This document shows, in pieces, positions 1 through 10,310 of a DNA stretch of 64,000 nt (positions are counted from its first letter, which is position 1; each line of letters starts with the position of its first letter). Source of the stretch: Amborella trichopoda. Taxonomy: Eukaryota > Streptophyta > Magnoliopsida > Amborellales > Amborellaceae. The stretch spans positions 859,701-923,700 of the forward strand of contig NW_006495933.1 in assembly GCF_000471905.2 (NCBI RefSeq). The letters run 5' to 3'. The translations under genes and the position numbers were made by a program. The notes below the pieces were generated by a model. It did no database searches. It was not told the DNA's origin and saw only the letters and a program-made list of their open reading frames with translations.

Positions 1-937
1 GCAACTTACCCTTGGACCCAAAACCATTCTGCCAGCCCAGAATCCTTGTTACACCCGGTTTGAGCCCAAATTCCTGTAAATGCCCTGTTTCAACAAAACA
101 AATCATTAAAAATAGTAACAAAATCCATTTTGACCCAAATTTTCTCTGAGATCTTCACGAGAGCGTGAGGAATACATTAGAAGTGAAAATTTTCAATTTG
201 GAGAAAATTTAGCTTGTCGTGAACCTCCTAAATGCATTTTGAATGGGTGAATATGCTGGTTGCATGAGATATTCCCCCCAAGATAAGTTCCCCATTTTGA
301 GGATCTCTTGGAGGACGGATTTAAGGGGAGATTGGAGAGAGAAAAGGGAGGAGGAACTGACAAAGAAAAAACAAGAAAAGAAAAGAGAGAGAACACAGGA
401 GAGAGGGATAGGAACCTGAGAGAGAGGAAAAACTTGACAAAAAGAAAAAGACAATGCAGAGAGATAAAACCTTAGAATTTACTTGAGAAAACCATAGCCT
501 CCTGAGAGACCTAGATCTATCTTTAGGAAAAAACCCTAATTCTAGAGATTGGCTGGCTAATATCAGAATCAGAGAGACACAAGAGGAACCGGTTCTGATA
601 CGGGCGAGCCCTCATGGGCTCGGGAGTCCAGGGCCATCCGGCCTGGTCAAGTACTCATTCTCTTTTCATTTCTTCCTTATTTTATTTTATTTATTTGTTT
701 TGATTTTATTTTTATTTTTTTTAATTGAAAAATTGTATTTTGAAATGCCTCGCATCATGCTGGCTCCGCCACAGATTTGAGAGCAGATCTGCTTTTTCTG
801 AGCAGATCTGATCTCAGATCTGAATTTGATTGTTCCCACTTTCTCTACCATTTGTTTATATTTTGTATTTATCAGTTTAAAGTGTCAGATTTGAGTGATC
901 TTCACTGATAGATCGCTTCGATTTTTTGCTATAAACA
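1..937 (+). repeat. Family B LTR, 3' portion (5' end outside window)
   Basis: The block aligns by eye with the two LTRs of the complete family B element (11657-12945 and 21269-22623). Shared landmarks are the CATTAAAAATAGTAA segment near 105, a TTTTGACCCAAATTTTCTCTGAG segment near 130-150 (split here only for description), the purine-rich stretch at 330-470, the CGGGCGAGCC segment near 600, and AGATCTG-rich sequence near 780-830. It ends in ATAAACA at 937, as the other B LTRs do. No tRNA-Lys PBS follows, so this is the 3' LTR of an element lying to the left, or a solo LTR. It carries one copy of the AAAATAGTAA/TCTGAG module that is duplicated in the other two LTRs. What follows is family A leader, so B inserted into an A copy. 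Confidence 0.8.
785..809 (+). other. Hairpin-capable inverted repeat in family B LTR
   Basis: AGATCTGCT at 785-793 and AGCAGATCT at 801-809 are exact reverse complements separated by 7 nt. The 3' LTR of the complete B element has an equivalent at 22456-22481 (AGATCTGCTCG / CGAGCGGATCT, one G:T wobble). The 5' LTR copy at 12797-12822 keeps only the AGATCT ends. It lies about 130-170 bp before the LTR end, so it would fall in U5. No function is known to me. Confidence 0.5.
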
Positions 938-944
938 GCGATCT

Positions 945-2528
945 GACTCCTAGGTTCCTGCCGGGTTAGCACGAGAGGGGTCTTAAAAGTCCCTGACTCC
1001 TCGCTTCCTCGCCGTGGTGGACCCTATACCAAGGCCCCTTGCATCGGTGGCACTTCTGCCATCGCACACAACATGCGCCCTACTACTGACAAGTTTCTCG
1101 TGAGTCATATTGCTGGGGAATGCCAGCAGGCTGCCATAACCGCTTTCGCGAGAGGCAAGAAAGTTGTCGTCGCTCCTAAGGTTCGCCGCAAGGAGACCCC
1201 CCATACTCTTTCACCTACCAAACCTCTAGACTCAGAGTCTCGGCACACCAAGGCGCAGACCCTGCAGCCTCCACCTCTTGCACACACTCAAGGGTTCGTG
1301 GTTCGTCCACTTCAGCCACACCTCGGGGCAACCCCCATGTTGCTTTGACCTCGCATCAAAGCTTGGCCTTATTGGGCCGAACCTTGTGTGCGTCATGCAT
1401 TCGCTTTCCATAACTCGGGGTAGCACTAGCTCTATACCACCTCGAGCACATGAGGGTTGACCACTTCGTTCTCCCTCTCTGCACACACGGCCCCACTCTG
1501 TGTGAGATGAGCTTTTGCTTCCTCCCTCACAAACACAAGCTCGTGGGTCTTGACCTCCCAAGGTCGAACCAATTAATTGAGCCCGGATTGACCCCCAAGT
1601 CACCAGGAAGGCTAACCCAAAGGTGCACACGCACCGCTTTCGTAAGTTCCTCCCTGGTTCGAACTCAGGCAGAGTCATGAACCAACTACTTCCTCTGTTG
1701 CTCGCTCGACACCTGTCAAGCATCTCAAGCACTGGTACTCAAAGGTCTTCCCTAAGAGTACCATCTTGAGCCAGCCTCAAGTCAGCCTTGCACATGGGCC
1801 CCACAAAGGAACTCGGGGCAGTGGCCTGATGTTAGACAGAGACCTCCAGCCTCAAAGGATGAAATCCAGGCTGCTTTCTGTCCTTGGGCCCCACTCCCTA
1901 CACCAACTCATAAAAACGGCCCTTGCATCTTCAAAGAAGGACGGGTAGACCGGGTCTCAGGCTTGGTTCTAGAACGAAGTCCACAGTCGTCTCAAGATTA
2001 AGCAGAAGAGAGGTCTTTAGATCCTAACCTAAGAAGCCTCTAAGGCAGTCGAGGTCACCATGCTTGATGACCTCCTGCCTCGTAATCCCTTTTTTCCTCT
2101 TCAAACTCCAGAACATGAGCGAGTCCAAGAGTAGTGCTGGGTTGTTACTGCTAAGAAACCATGGTCCCAAGATCACCGAGAACTGGTCCTCACAAGATCG
2201 GCATATAAGGCTTGAGTCCAGTCGGGGCAAGCTGAACCTCTGTAAACTGACTTGCCACCCACGAACCGCCGACCCGACAGTCTACTCCTCCTCTTGGCTC
2301 TGACCTCCCAAAGGAGACAATTAGTGTCATGGTGATCAATGACCCGGACGAAGCCCAGGAGGAAAGAATGACCAGGTTCAAGGTAATGATGCAATCCATC
2401 CTTGAAAAGATGGAATGCCTAGAAGCCTCCAAGCCCACTTCTTCTCAGCATGTGACCGATTCCTCGATCGAGGAGGACACGGCTCCTAGGCAAACTCCCC
2501 CACTGGTCTCTCAAAATAGTTCTGCTTA
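945..2528 (+). mobile_element. Family A (Tat-like) fragment: leader and start of gag
   Basis: From about 945 the sequence aligns with the family A leader found after the tRNA-Arg PBS at 11022 and at 62763: CCTAGGTTCCTGCC, then GGTGGACCCT, then GCATCGGTGGCA. The LTR, PBS and first roughly 190 bp of leader are missing because the B LTR at 1-937 sits in front. The part from about 1735 to 2330 also aligns, in reverse, with the leader of the minus-strand copy near 31450-31960. It ends near 2528, where the gag reading stops and a different LTR-like sequence starts. It is a truncated, old copy. Confidence 0.65.
1073..1348 (+). pseudogene. Leader ORF remnant of family A (91 codons)
   Basis: This open frame contains RPTTDKF followed by a lysine-rich KKVVVAPKVRRK stretch. 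It matches in frame the HPTTGKSLA...SRKAVPSLPV segment of the longer leader ORFs at 11166-11663 and 62924-63442. It is shorter than those and diverges after about residue 50. The function of the leader ORF is unknown. Extra ORFs upstream of gag are known in Tat/Ogre elements, which is the closest precedent. Confidence 0.4.
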
Positions 2529-2529
2529 A
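2329..2529 (+). pseudogene. Gag N-terminal fragment (Tat-like)
   Basis: The frame starts MVINDPDEAQEERM and later reads APRQTPPLVSQN. The gag start of the minus-strand copy (31446 downward) reads MVINELSNSQEEIM and PPRQPFPLASQDN at the same spacing, so this is the same N-terminal gag segment, a basic/acidic region ahead of the capsid-like core. It breaks off at 2529, where an LTR-like block begins and the gag core is absent. This fragment therefore marks the right end of the first family A remnant. Confidence 0.6.
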
Positions 2530-3841
2530 AAATAGGGTTCAGTAAGCTCCGGATTCAGTGAAGCATAGCTCAATATCCAAGTGAGGGATTGAGGCGAAGT
2601 GAAGGTTAATAGAACAACCTCGCAGAGAGCTACATTCTGGTACAACTCCAGCATTCAATCCATGGTTCGATGAATGCAAGTCCTTAAGTCACCAAAGAAG
2701 CAAATCCAACAGGTCAAAGAATTCCTTTCTCTGGCAACCTTCCAAATTAGGCAAAGGCGCAATCTACACCAAATCAGCCCAAACTTGGTGCAAAATGACT
2801 GCAGCAGCCTCCTCTCTAACTTGCAAGCAGAGCCAGGAGTCAAAATGATGCAGCTCAAAGACCCATTGGCAGACTAAGTACGCAAACATGGCTAGACTTT
2901 TACCCCGGGGAGAAAGGCTACCACATCACGATTGAGGGGCATCAAAATGCTCACAATCGAGAGAAGAACAAAGATATGTTGCTGAAACAGTTGAACAATT
3001 ACCACAAGTTGAAGGTCCAGCTTCTAAGGTCTTCCCTATAATTAAGCTTGAATTTTGAGCGTTCACCCCTATTTGGGGAATCCTTCATATACACAAGCTT
3101 AACTCACTTGTAAGAGGACCTTCCTTTTCTTGGAGAGACTCCACAATATTACCCCTCAAGGTTGGGAAGAATCAAGGCCAGATTTTGCTCATTAGGTGGT
3201 CTTTGTGAGTCTCCAGTCTCTATGGGAGAGGAGAGATGGAGAGAGAAAATTTTGAGAAAGTGAGGGTACCCTTGAGATTGCGGTTCCACGGCACTCCGAT
3301 GGCACGGGTCACCCCCCCATCTCGCCTAAGTCGAGTAGCTCTTTCTCGCTCTGTCTCTCACCTCCACCTCCAAACGCGACTCCACCCTCACGGTAGTCCA
3401 CATCTGCCCGCAAGCCTGCAGACACGAGCAAACCCACCGGCCATGACCCCTAGGTTTTCCTGTGCCCCTTCCCTCAGCGGTAAGCAATCCCCTGAGAGGG
3501 TGACCAAGGAGGAAGGATATTTGGATCCCACCCCGATAGCATACTGAAGGTGAGAGGAGAGGGATTGAGAACCTGAAGAGGACTCTCGTTCAAACCACGT
3601 CGACAAATAGCTCAAGGGCTTCATAATTGTTCTAAGATGGCCATCCGCCCGAGCGATTCCCCGAACCCCCAAAGCGACGGAAGAGCGTTAGCGCTCCAGT
3701 CGCTAAAATCTCTCTCACCATCGGCCTCATATCTGCAAATGGGAGGATCCGCGTGCCCTCCATGCATTGAGCCTCCACGGTTTTTCGAGAGAGGGTTTCT
3801 AGCTCCGTTACCCCAAGGGAAACCAGGACCCCACCGAATCA
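2530..3841 (+). repeat. Divergent Tat-type LTR (left boundary approximate)
   Basis: The right half resembles the family A LTR in order: a TATA-like CATATACACAAGC near 3090, a GAGAGACTCC/GAGAGAG region, TTTTTCGAGAGAGGGTTTC near 3780 (A copies: TTCTCGAGAGAGTGATCTC), and an end at AATCA (3841) followed by spacer ACT and a degenerate PBS. The long pyrimidine tract and minisatellites of the family A LTR are absent. The left boundary is placed where the preceding gag stops; I could not confirm a TG terminus there. A different family within the same lineage is the likeliest reading. Confidence 0.45.
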
Positions 3842-3844
3842 ACT

Positions 3845-3862
3845 GATGACTCCACTGAGGAC
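3845..3862 (+). other. Degenerate tRNA-Arg primer-binding site
   Basis: GATGACTCCACTGAGGAC follows the LTR end after ACT. The intact family A site is TGGCGACTCCACTGGGGAT, complementary to the 3' end of plant tRNA-Arg(ACG). This one has decayed at several positions but keeps the GACTCCACTG core and the following CGTCACCCTATCGTTGG, which matches TGTTACCCCATCATTGG after the PBS at 11022. Confidence 0.55.
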
Positions 3863-5320
3863 TCGTCACCCTATCGTTGGCTCGGGTACCAATATCTCTT
3901 TCCCCTCTCTTCACTTTTGCAATGGGATCCTCTTATCCCTCCTTCCTCCAGGTCAAAGAGTTCTATATCCCCATACCCACGGCCACTCACGGTGAGGCTG
4001 GACCGATTGGTCCTCCCTCCCTTGCGTGCCCTCTATGCGACCATACTAGGCCGACGATCCCAACCTCGCCTGGGAAAGTTTGAGGCACAGACCATTAGGC
4101 CCCTGGCCCCGCCTCTTTCGGCGTTAAGGGGGATCCCTCGATGCCCACTGCATAAGCAACTCTACTACCGCCCCCTCACTAAGATGTCCTGTTGCTGGCA
4201 GGCACCCCGTCAGCCACAGATACCAAATTAGCCCCCGTGCCGCCTCTCCTTCTCACTCGGCCGATCCTTATAGGACTGCCGTTGTTGGGAGTAGCTGAAA
4301 GGCGACCTTGGGGCGTCACCAACACCTGCACCTGCACGCACAAACCGCCTGTTGACAACTCCCATGCCAGCCCGCACGGCTTCTCTACCGCCCATACTTA
4401 TGTTTACAAACTACCCGGCAGACCAACCACCATAATAATGAATCGGGGCAGGAGGAAACCTTCGCTGGTCCTTCAAACCATTTCGGGTTGCTCTCAGCCC
4501 TGGCGCGGTGGTAGTGGCTCTGACATCACCTGCACCATGCATGTCAGCCCCACAGCTCGAGGTAGCCCAAAGGCTGACCCCCGATCGACATGTGACTTCC
4601 AAGATAATCGAATGTCCCCCAAGTGAACACACATGTATTCAAGGGGGCCTCACCAGCGAAACGGGAGAACGTCACACGTACTCCGCCCCTCACCACAGAA
4701 GGGACTGGCCTCGTGGCCATCCCAGATATTACTATGGGTCATGCACACACATGCAAATCCAAGGAAACGCCCGGCTGCGGTAGGGAATGAACACCCATCC
4801 CTCCGTTTACCACTACCGCGCCACTCACTATGTGGTACTCAAAGAAGTTCCCTTCAAGCACCATCCTCTACACATCGCGCCTTGTGCGTCCACGAGCTGC
4901 CCCTTAGTGCAAAATCCAGATGAAAAGGTCGTCGCCCGTGACTGCCGGCCCTCAAACTCCACTGCTACCTACAAAGTTCCTCCTTCATGGGTGTCTCACT
5001 CTACCCCAACTTGACGACTCCGCCCATCCTCTGTCAGGAGTCGACGGAGGATGACAAGACCCCAAATCTGTCAAGGGTCGATGGAGGAAGACAGGCCCCA
5101 AGGCTGTCAAGGGCTAACGGACGAAGACTGGCCTCAAAGGCTTCAAGCACCAAGCCCGACCTCAAGGTTGCCGTGATCCCATACTTACTCGGGCCCTCAA
5201 GAAATCCTGAATCCAGATGGGGCAGGACCAACCTTTTCTCTACGGGGTTCCTGACCGGAGCACGAAAAAAACTAGGATCACCCCTACCTCTGAGCTGCCT
5301 GATTTAGACCCGCCTGTCGA
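3863..5320 (+). other. Leader between PBS and gag of the divergent Tat element
   Basis: No protein family is recognisable. The region is C-rich and GC-rich with several short open frames. It shares scattered segments with the family A leader, for example GTGGTACTCAAAGAAGTTCCC near 4831 (shown only to here) against CTGGTACTCAAAGGTCTTCC at 1733. A short imperfect repeat near 5040-5150 reads GTCGACGGAGGA/GTCGATGGAGGA/GCTAACGGACGA, with units of about 45 bp. Confidence 0.4.
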
Positions 5321-5322
5321 AG

Positions 5323-7404
5323 TCATGACGATAAGCTAAGATATAGAGGAGCCCGAAAAACTCGATGTCTTGCCTCGAGAACCTTCTGAGCAACATTTTG
5401 GACATGCTCAAAGGGCTTGAGGACGCATTGTTGACTGTCTCCTCCCATAAACCAAGTCTCCCCCTGAACCACCACTAAGGGAGGAAGAAAGACCTGATCC
5501 TCCCCCTCTGGCTCCAGCGCCAAGGTCTCCAAATCTTCCTCCCTCGTTTGATGTCTGACCTGACACGGCTCCTCAAGTGGCACCGTCGATGTTTACGTAG
5601 GAGGACATCAAACGAATGATTAATAGAAGCATCTAAGAGATGCAAGTGCTAAGGACACGGGACAGTGTCCCATACCAAAAGCCTTATCTGCCTTCCATTG
5701 ATCAGGTTCCCTTTCCTGTCGGGTGTTAAAAAGGTAGGTTACTAGTCCTTGATGGCACGAGCTCGCCTCAGCAGAGCATAACCCACTTTATGTCTGCCTG
5801 CTAAGAATTGGCCTCAGACTCTAGGTTGCTACTTCGACAATTCGTTGAGACCCTGACAGGGCCCTCTTTCAAATGGTACGCTTGCCTACTACCCAACTCA
5901 GTCCATTACTGGCAAGAGATGGTACAACTATTCTACAAATGCTTCACCATAGAGCTCCTCACTATGGCCAAGAACTGTGACGAATCAGTGGGCCAATACA
6001 TCTAGCGGTAGAGGGACCTCGCCATGTGCCACAGCAACCCCATGGGCAAGGTGGACGCCGTTCAAACATGAGTTAAAAACATGAGGAGAGAGATCTCCCT
6101 ACATGTTGAAGCTTCTAACCCCACCATCTTCTTCGAGATGATCACCAAAGTGCCAAAAATCAAATGCTTGCTGAAGCATCATAGCGGAGACTTGGCCCAA
6201 ACCTCAACAGGGGCCAATTTTGGGGCAGCATGACTAATCCCCACGTCGGTCAATCCAAGAATCTGATCAGTACGGTGATCATGACCACTTCCCAGCTCAC
6301 ACCCAATGCAGCCCCCTTGTGGACGCTGGACACCTCCTTAGGTTTGCAATCATGAATTCAGGGATCGGCACGACAGCTACCGCCACAAAAGTAGGACTAC
6401 AATAGGGTGCCTCCACCACCAAGCTACCAACGAACCAAAGAGTTCACGCAGAAGCTCAATCAACATTACAGCTTCAGCAAGGCATGGGTGTCGACCCTCC
6501 TCCCGATGTTTATTGAGCAAGACATGGTGACCCTTCCACCTAGCAGAAGGCCGGACCATGTAGAATGGATTGGCCATCTCAACCTCTAATCGTTCCATCA
6601 AAATCTGGGACAGCCCATCGAGGACTGTTTTCAACTCAAAGAGTACATCGAAGCCTTGATCAAGAAGAGGCAAATCAATTTGGTGGACCTCAAGAAGGCT
6701 TTTGAGACCTTTGAAGCCTATCATGTGGTCACAATCCACGAAGAGCTGAACATGGAAGTCCTTGAGATCGAGCCTGCGCCTTGTTGTCTCCCCACTCTTT
6801 TTTACGCGATGGTGCAGCACGAGATGGTCATGCCCTGTGCCCTTAAGAGAGGAGACAAATGGTTGGCGAGGGTCAGGGCCCATGATGTCCCTACCACCAA
6901 CTGAGTGGTCATGACTTGTGCCATTACTACGGGTCCCCTTCCAGGATACATCCAAGACAGATGGATAGCCTTGATTGATGAAGAAGCTCCATCCTAAAGC
7001 AGAATACCCCATCAATGTACTCACCCCCATCCGAGAATAGAGTGGGCTTAAAGCCCAATCACCAACGCTTTCGAGTCCTCTACATCTAGTGCTTCGGCAC
7101 CATGACTGGTGTATCATGGCCGGTGAAGGCCAAAGGCACTGGCAACAACGCAGCTCATCGTGCGGGCACGGTATTTGTGCCCCATGCAGAAGAGCCTCAC
7201 TCGCTCTGCATGGAAGGGCATAGCCGGGAGGATCCAATCACACCAATTCAAAATGCTCAGTCTTCCCCACACCCAGACGAGGCAGAGCTCTTACCCCCTC
7301 GACCTACTCTACACGACTTCATCCCAAGGCAAGTCCTTTTTCACCAAGGAAATTCAACGCACCACTACAAGAACCTCTCAGCATTCTCCCTACGCAGGCA
7401 CGAG
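5323..7404 (+). pseudogene. Gag pseudogene of the divergent Tat element
   Basis: Gag encodes the structural polyprotein of the retrotransposon particle. Conceptual reading with several stops gives: an N-terminal part around 5330-5600; a PYQKPYLPSID segment near 5670 that matches PYQKSYPSYIG of the minus-strand copy; the capsid-like core at 5808-6005 with GPSFKWY and WQEMVQLFYK, typical of the Retrotrans_gag domain; and a zinc-knuckle-like segment near 6590-6660 reading HQNLGQPIEDCFQLKEYIEA. The run KKRQINLVDLKKAFETFEA at 6662-6718 aligns with KSQIKLVELKKVFGAVEA of the minus-strand copy. The last part, to 7404, contains LHDFIPRQV, matching LQDFILSV near 32850. At 7405 it is cut by the family A LTR. 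Confidence 0.7.
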
Positions 7405-8693
7405 TGTTTGAGGGCATTTTTCATCACCTTTTATCCCTGATGAAGAATAAAGAGAAGCAAAATTTCCATCAGTCTCATAATGGCCGGAGAATGATCAAGA
7501 ATTTTGATAAAGGTCTCCTAAGAACACTTGACAAGTCTCTTGGCAATTCAACGAGTTTAAGGTAATGCAGACACAGAAACAGTTTTGGGAAAATCAGCCT
7601 CTATTGTCCTCAAATGGACCTTATAACTACATCCCTATTACCGGAGCATCAAATGACCATGAGACAACTGCCATTGGATTCGAAATGTCTGAAAACCCCT
7701 AGGGACCAAGTTTTGGCTTGATCAGATGTTCCTGAATCAAGTTATGACAAAATTACTTGAAATGGGTAGGTCGAATGCTATTACCATGCACCCTCAGTGA
7801 ACCAGTTTCCATTAATGGAATCTGTGTTCAAGGGTTTCGGGCTCAACTTTGAAAGACCATATCTTTCTCATCTAAAGCCGGATTAAAATCAAATTTTACG
7901 AGTGTGTTCATCTCGTCGACCCGAGCATTTTGATATGTGGCACAACCCGTGTGTTGGCCCGAGCAGGGAGAAAAATACGGGAGGAGATTGTGATTTAATG
8001 CAAGGTTGCAGGTTTTCCAGTGGGAGCACACCTCGATCGAGCAGCCACATCATGACGCTCGCAAGTCGAATCAACCTGAAATTGTACCGATTATAAGCAC
8101 AAGGTTCGAGGCTTCATCAGAGTCGAACCTCGCACGTGATGGACGGTTAGATTTGACGTGCGACAAGTAAGAAGTTCTTTCACTTTCTTGTCACTGGAAA
8201 CCAAATTTCGGCCAAAAGATAAAAAATGGAAAATCTTCAATTGGGCACCAAATCAAGACATGTTCGTTGCCAAACGCTCACGACGACTTGCTTGTTGTTA
8301 TTCAGCAAAGAAGTCATCGAAGAACATCGAGAAACATGCATAGTCTTTAAATAAATATCGCACATTCCTCGTTATTTTTACACTTCGTGATCATGGCCCA
8401 AAGCCCCGATCCGTAACTCGAAAGTGGTATCAAAACGACTGTCTTCTCGAGCCGATTAAGAAAATAATCATCTTTCGGGTAAGTGGGGACCGGAGAGACA
8501 TTGAACCAACCTAGGAAGATCGCAAGAGTTCTTAGTCACAACAGGGACTTAATTGTAATTTCATGGATTGTTGGTGCAGGGGAAAACTCATCATTTTGCT
8601 CTATTTTCTTAGAATTTCTTTAATTCACTTAATTTTTAATTTTTAGGAATTAGGTCAACTTTTGAGTGTACACTCATCTTTGGGCACCACTTC

Positions 8694-8700
8694 TATATAA
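8694..8700 (+). promoter_or_regulatory. TATA box of the family A LTR (copy at 7405)
   Basis: TATATAA sits in CTTCTATATAAACAAGC. The equivalent in other copies is TTTATAAAC at 60757, TATATAA on the minus strand at 50879-50873, and TATAAATA at 44496. The conserved CCCAAGTTTCA segment some 30-40 bp downstream is where transcription should begin. An AATAAA-like signal (CATAAAAAT near 8740; AATAAA in the other copies) follows within about 50 bp, which implies a short R region. Confidence 0.7.
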
Positions 8701-8829
8701 ACAAGCGTACATCTCATGTAAAGGACCCAAGTTTCATCCATAAAAATTCTACTTTTTGCTTGGGATTTTGGTCACGTCTTGGAGAGAGAGGAGAAAGAAG
8801 ATTTTTGGTGGTACTCCCGATCATAAGGT

Positions 8830-9196
8830 AAACTTTCTCTATCTTCCTTCTCTCTCTTCTTCTCCTTCTTCTCTCCTCTCTTCATTCTCTCTCTTCTCTC
8901 TTCTTTCTCTCGCACTCTCCTCTCTTCTTTTTCTCTATTCACTATCTTCTTTCTCTCTCTTCTTTCTCTTTCTTCCTTCTCTCTCTTTCTTCTTTCCATT
9001 TTTCTTCTTCCCATTTTTCTTCTTCCTCTTTCTTCCTTCTCTCTCTTTCTTATTTCCTTTTCACTCTTTCTTCTTTCCTTTTCTCTCTTTTCTTCTTTCT
9101 TCTTTTTTTTCTTTCTTCTCTTTTTTCTTTTCTCTCTTTCTTCTTTCTTCTTTCCTTTCTCTTCTCTTTCCTTTTCTCTCTATTTCTTTCTCATCC
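8830..9196 (+). repeat. Pyrimidine tract (TCTTTC-rich), about 365 bp
   Basis: The plus strand is almost entirely C and T, built from TTCTCTC, TTTCTTCC and similar units, with scattered A. It starts directly after the donor-like GTAAAC. Equivalent tracts are at 60893-61145 (plus) and 50391-50750 (purines on the plus strand). Such a tract can form intramolecular triplex DNA and, as RNA, would be a CU-rich protein-binding sequence. The long Ser/Phe/Leu frame over it is a by-product of composition. Confidence 0.85.
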
Positions 9197-9214
9197 CATG
9201 TTCTCCTCGTTCTC

Positions 9215-9935
9215 AGTCTGTTGCGTGCAACAGTGCATACTGCCTAGCGTGACGCTCTGTTCCCTCCCTATTCATCACGCACAGCAATGCAAATGCCGGG
9301 TGTGATTTTCTTCTCTTTCTCAGTCGGTTGCGTGCGATAGTGCATACTACCGAGCGTGACGTTCTCTTCTCTCTTTGCTCATTACGCATGGCAGTGCAAA
9401 TGCCGAGCGTGACGTTCTCTTCTCTCTTTGCTCATTACGCATGGCAGTGCAAATGCCGAGCGTGACTTTCATCCCCCCCTTTGTCTGTTGTGCATGGCAA
9501 TGTAAATGCCATGTGTAAGTTTTCTTCTCTATCTTGTTCGTCACACACGACAGTACAAATGTTGTGCATAAGTTTTCTTCTCTTTCTTGTCTGTTGCGCA
9601 TGACAGTGCAAATCTTGTGCATGATTTTTATTTTCTCTCTTGTATGTTGCGTGTGGCAGTGCGTACTACAGATCGTAGAGTCCCTTTTTCTTCCTCAGCC
9701 TATCAGTTTATCGTGCAGGGTAGTGCATACTGCCGAGCGTGATGTTCACTCCTCTCGTTGTTTATCGCGGGCGGCAATGCAAACTGCCGAGGGTGGTTTT
9801 CCCTTCTTTCTCTCTGACTATTACGCATGACAATGAACACTGCCGAGCGTGATCTTTCTTCCTTCTCATCATCTGCCTTATACAGTAGCACACACTGCTG
9901 GCCATGATTCCTTTGTTTCTCATATCCTTTTTCTT
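9215..9935 (+). repeat. Minisatellite of palindromic units, family A LTR
   Basis: Units of about 53-62 bp contain one of two cores: GGCAGTGCAAATGCC or GGTAGTGCATACTGCC, each usually followed by GAGCGTGA and then a TTCTCTTCT spacer. Two neighbouring units (from 9361 and from 9414) are identical for about 50 bp at a spacing of 53. The second core is an inverted repeat (stem GGCAGT/ACTGCC). The same array occurs at 61150-61700 and, inverted, at about 49700-50370. Confidence 0.8.
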
Positions 9936-10310
9936 GTTTGACTAGAGGGCTGGTTGAGCCTTGCACTGTTGTGCTAGTCCTGACGTTGAGCAGTTTAGCT
10001 GTTGTGCCGGACTAATTACCGTGCTCATCTAGCTGCCGTGCCAGACTAGTCACCGTGTCAAGACAGTCCTCATGCCAATCTTGTTGTTGAGTGGTTTAGC
10101 CTTTGTGCCGGACTTGTTACCATGCCCATCAAACTGCTGTGCAAGACCAACCACTATGCAAGACTAGTCGTCATGTCCGTCTGGTTGTCGAGTAGTTTAG
10201 TCGATGTGCCGGTCTAGTTATCGTGCCCGTCTAGCTACCACACCAGACCAACCGTCGCGTTAGTCTTGTCACAATGCCTTCCTAGTCGTCGGGTCAAACA
10301 ACTCCATTCT
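9936..10310 (+). repeat. Second minisatellite of the family A LTR (about 100 bp units)
   Basis: Three units begin with GTTGAGCAGTTTAG near 9985, GTTGAGTGGTTTAG near 10085 and GTCGAGTAGTTTAG near 10187. Each contains TGTGCCGG and CGTGCCCATCTAG-type sequence, with a half-unit echo (GCCGTGCCAGACTAGTCACC). The array opens with CTAGAGGGCTGGTTGAGCC, which is conserved at 61718 and, inverted, at about 49678. It lies inside the candidate intron. Confidence 0.75.

Noticed and set aside
8756-9247. 163-codon Ser/Phe/Leu-rich open frame on the plus strand
   Set aside because: It lies over the pyrimidine tract; equivalent frames appear in the other two tracts with unrelated lengths. Composition alone keeps it open.
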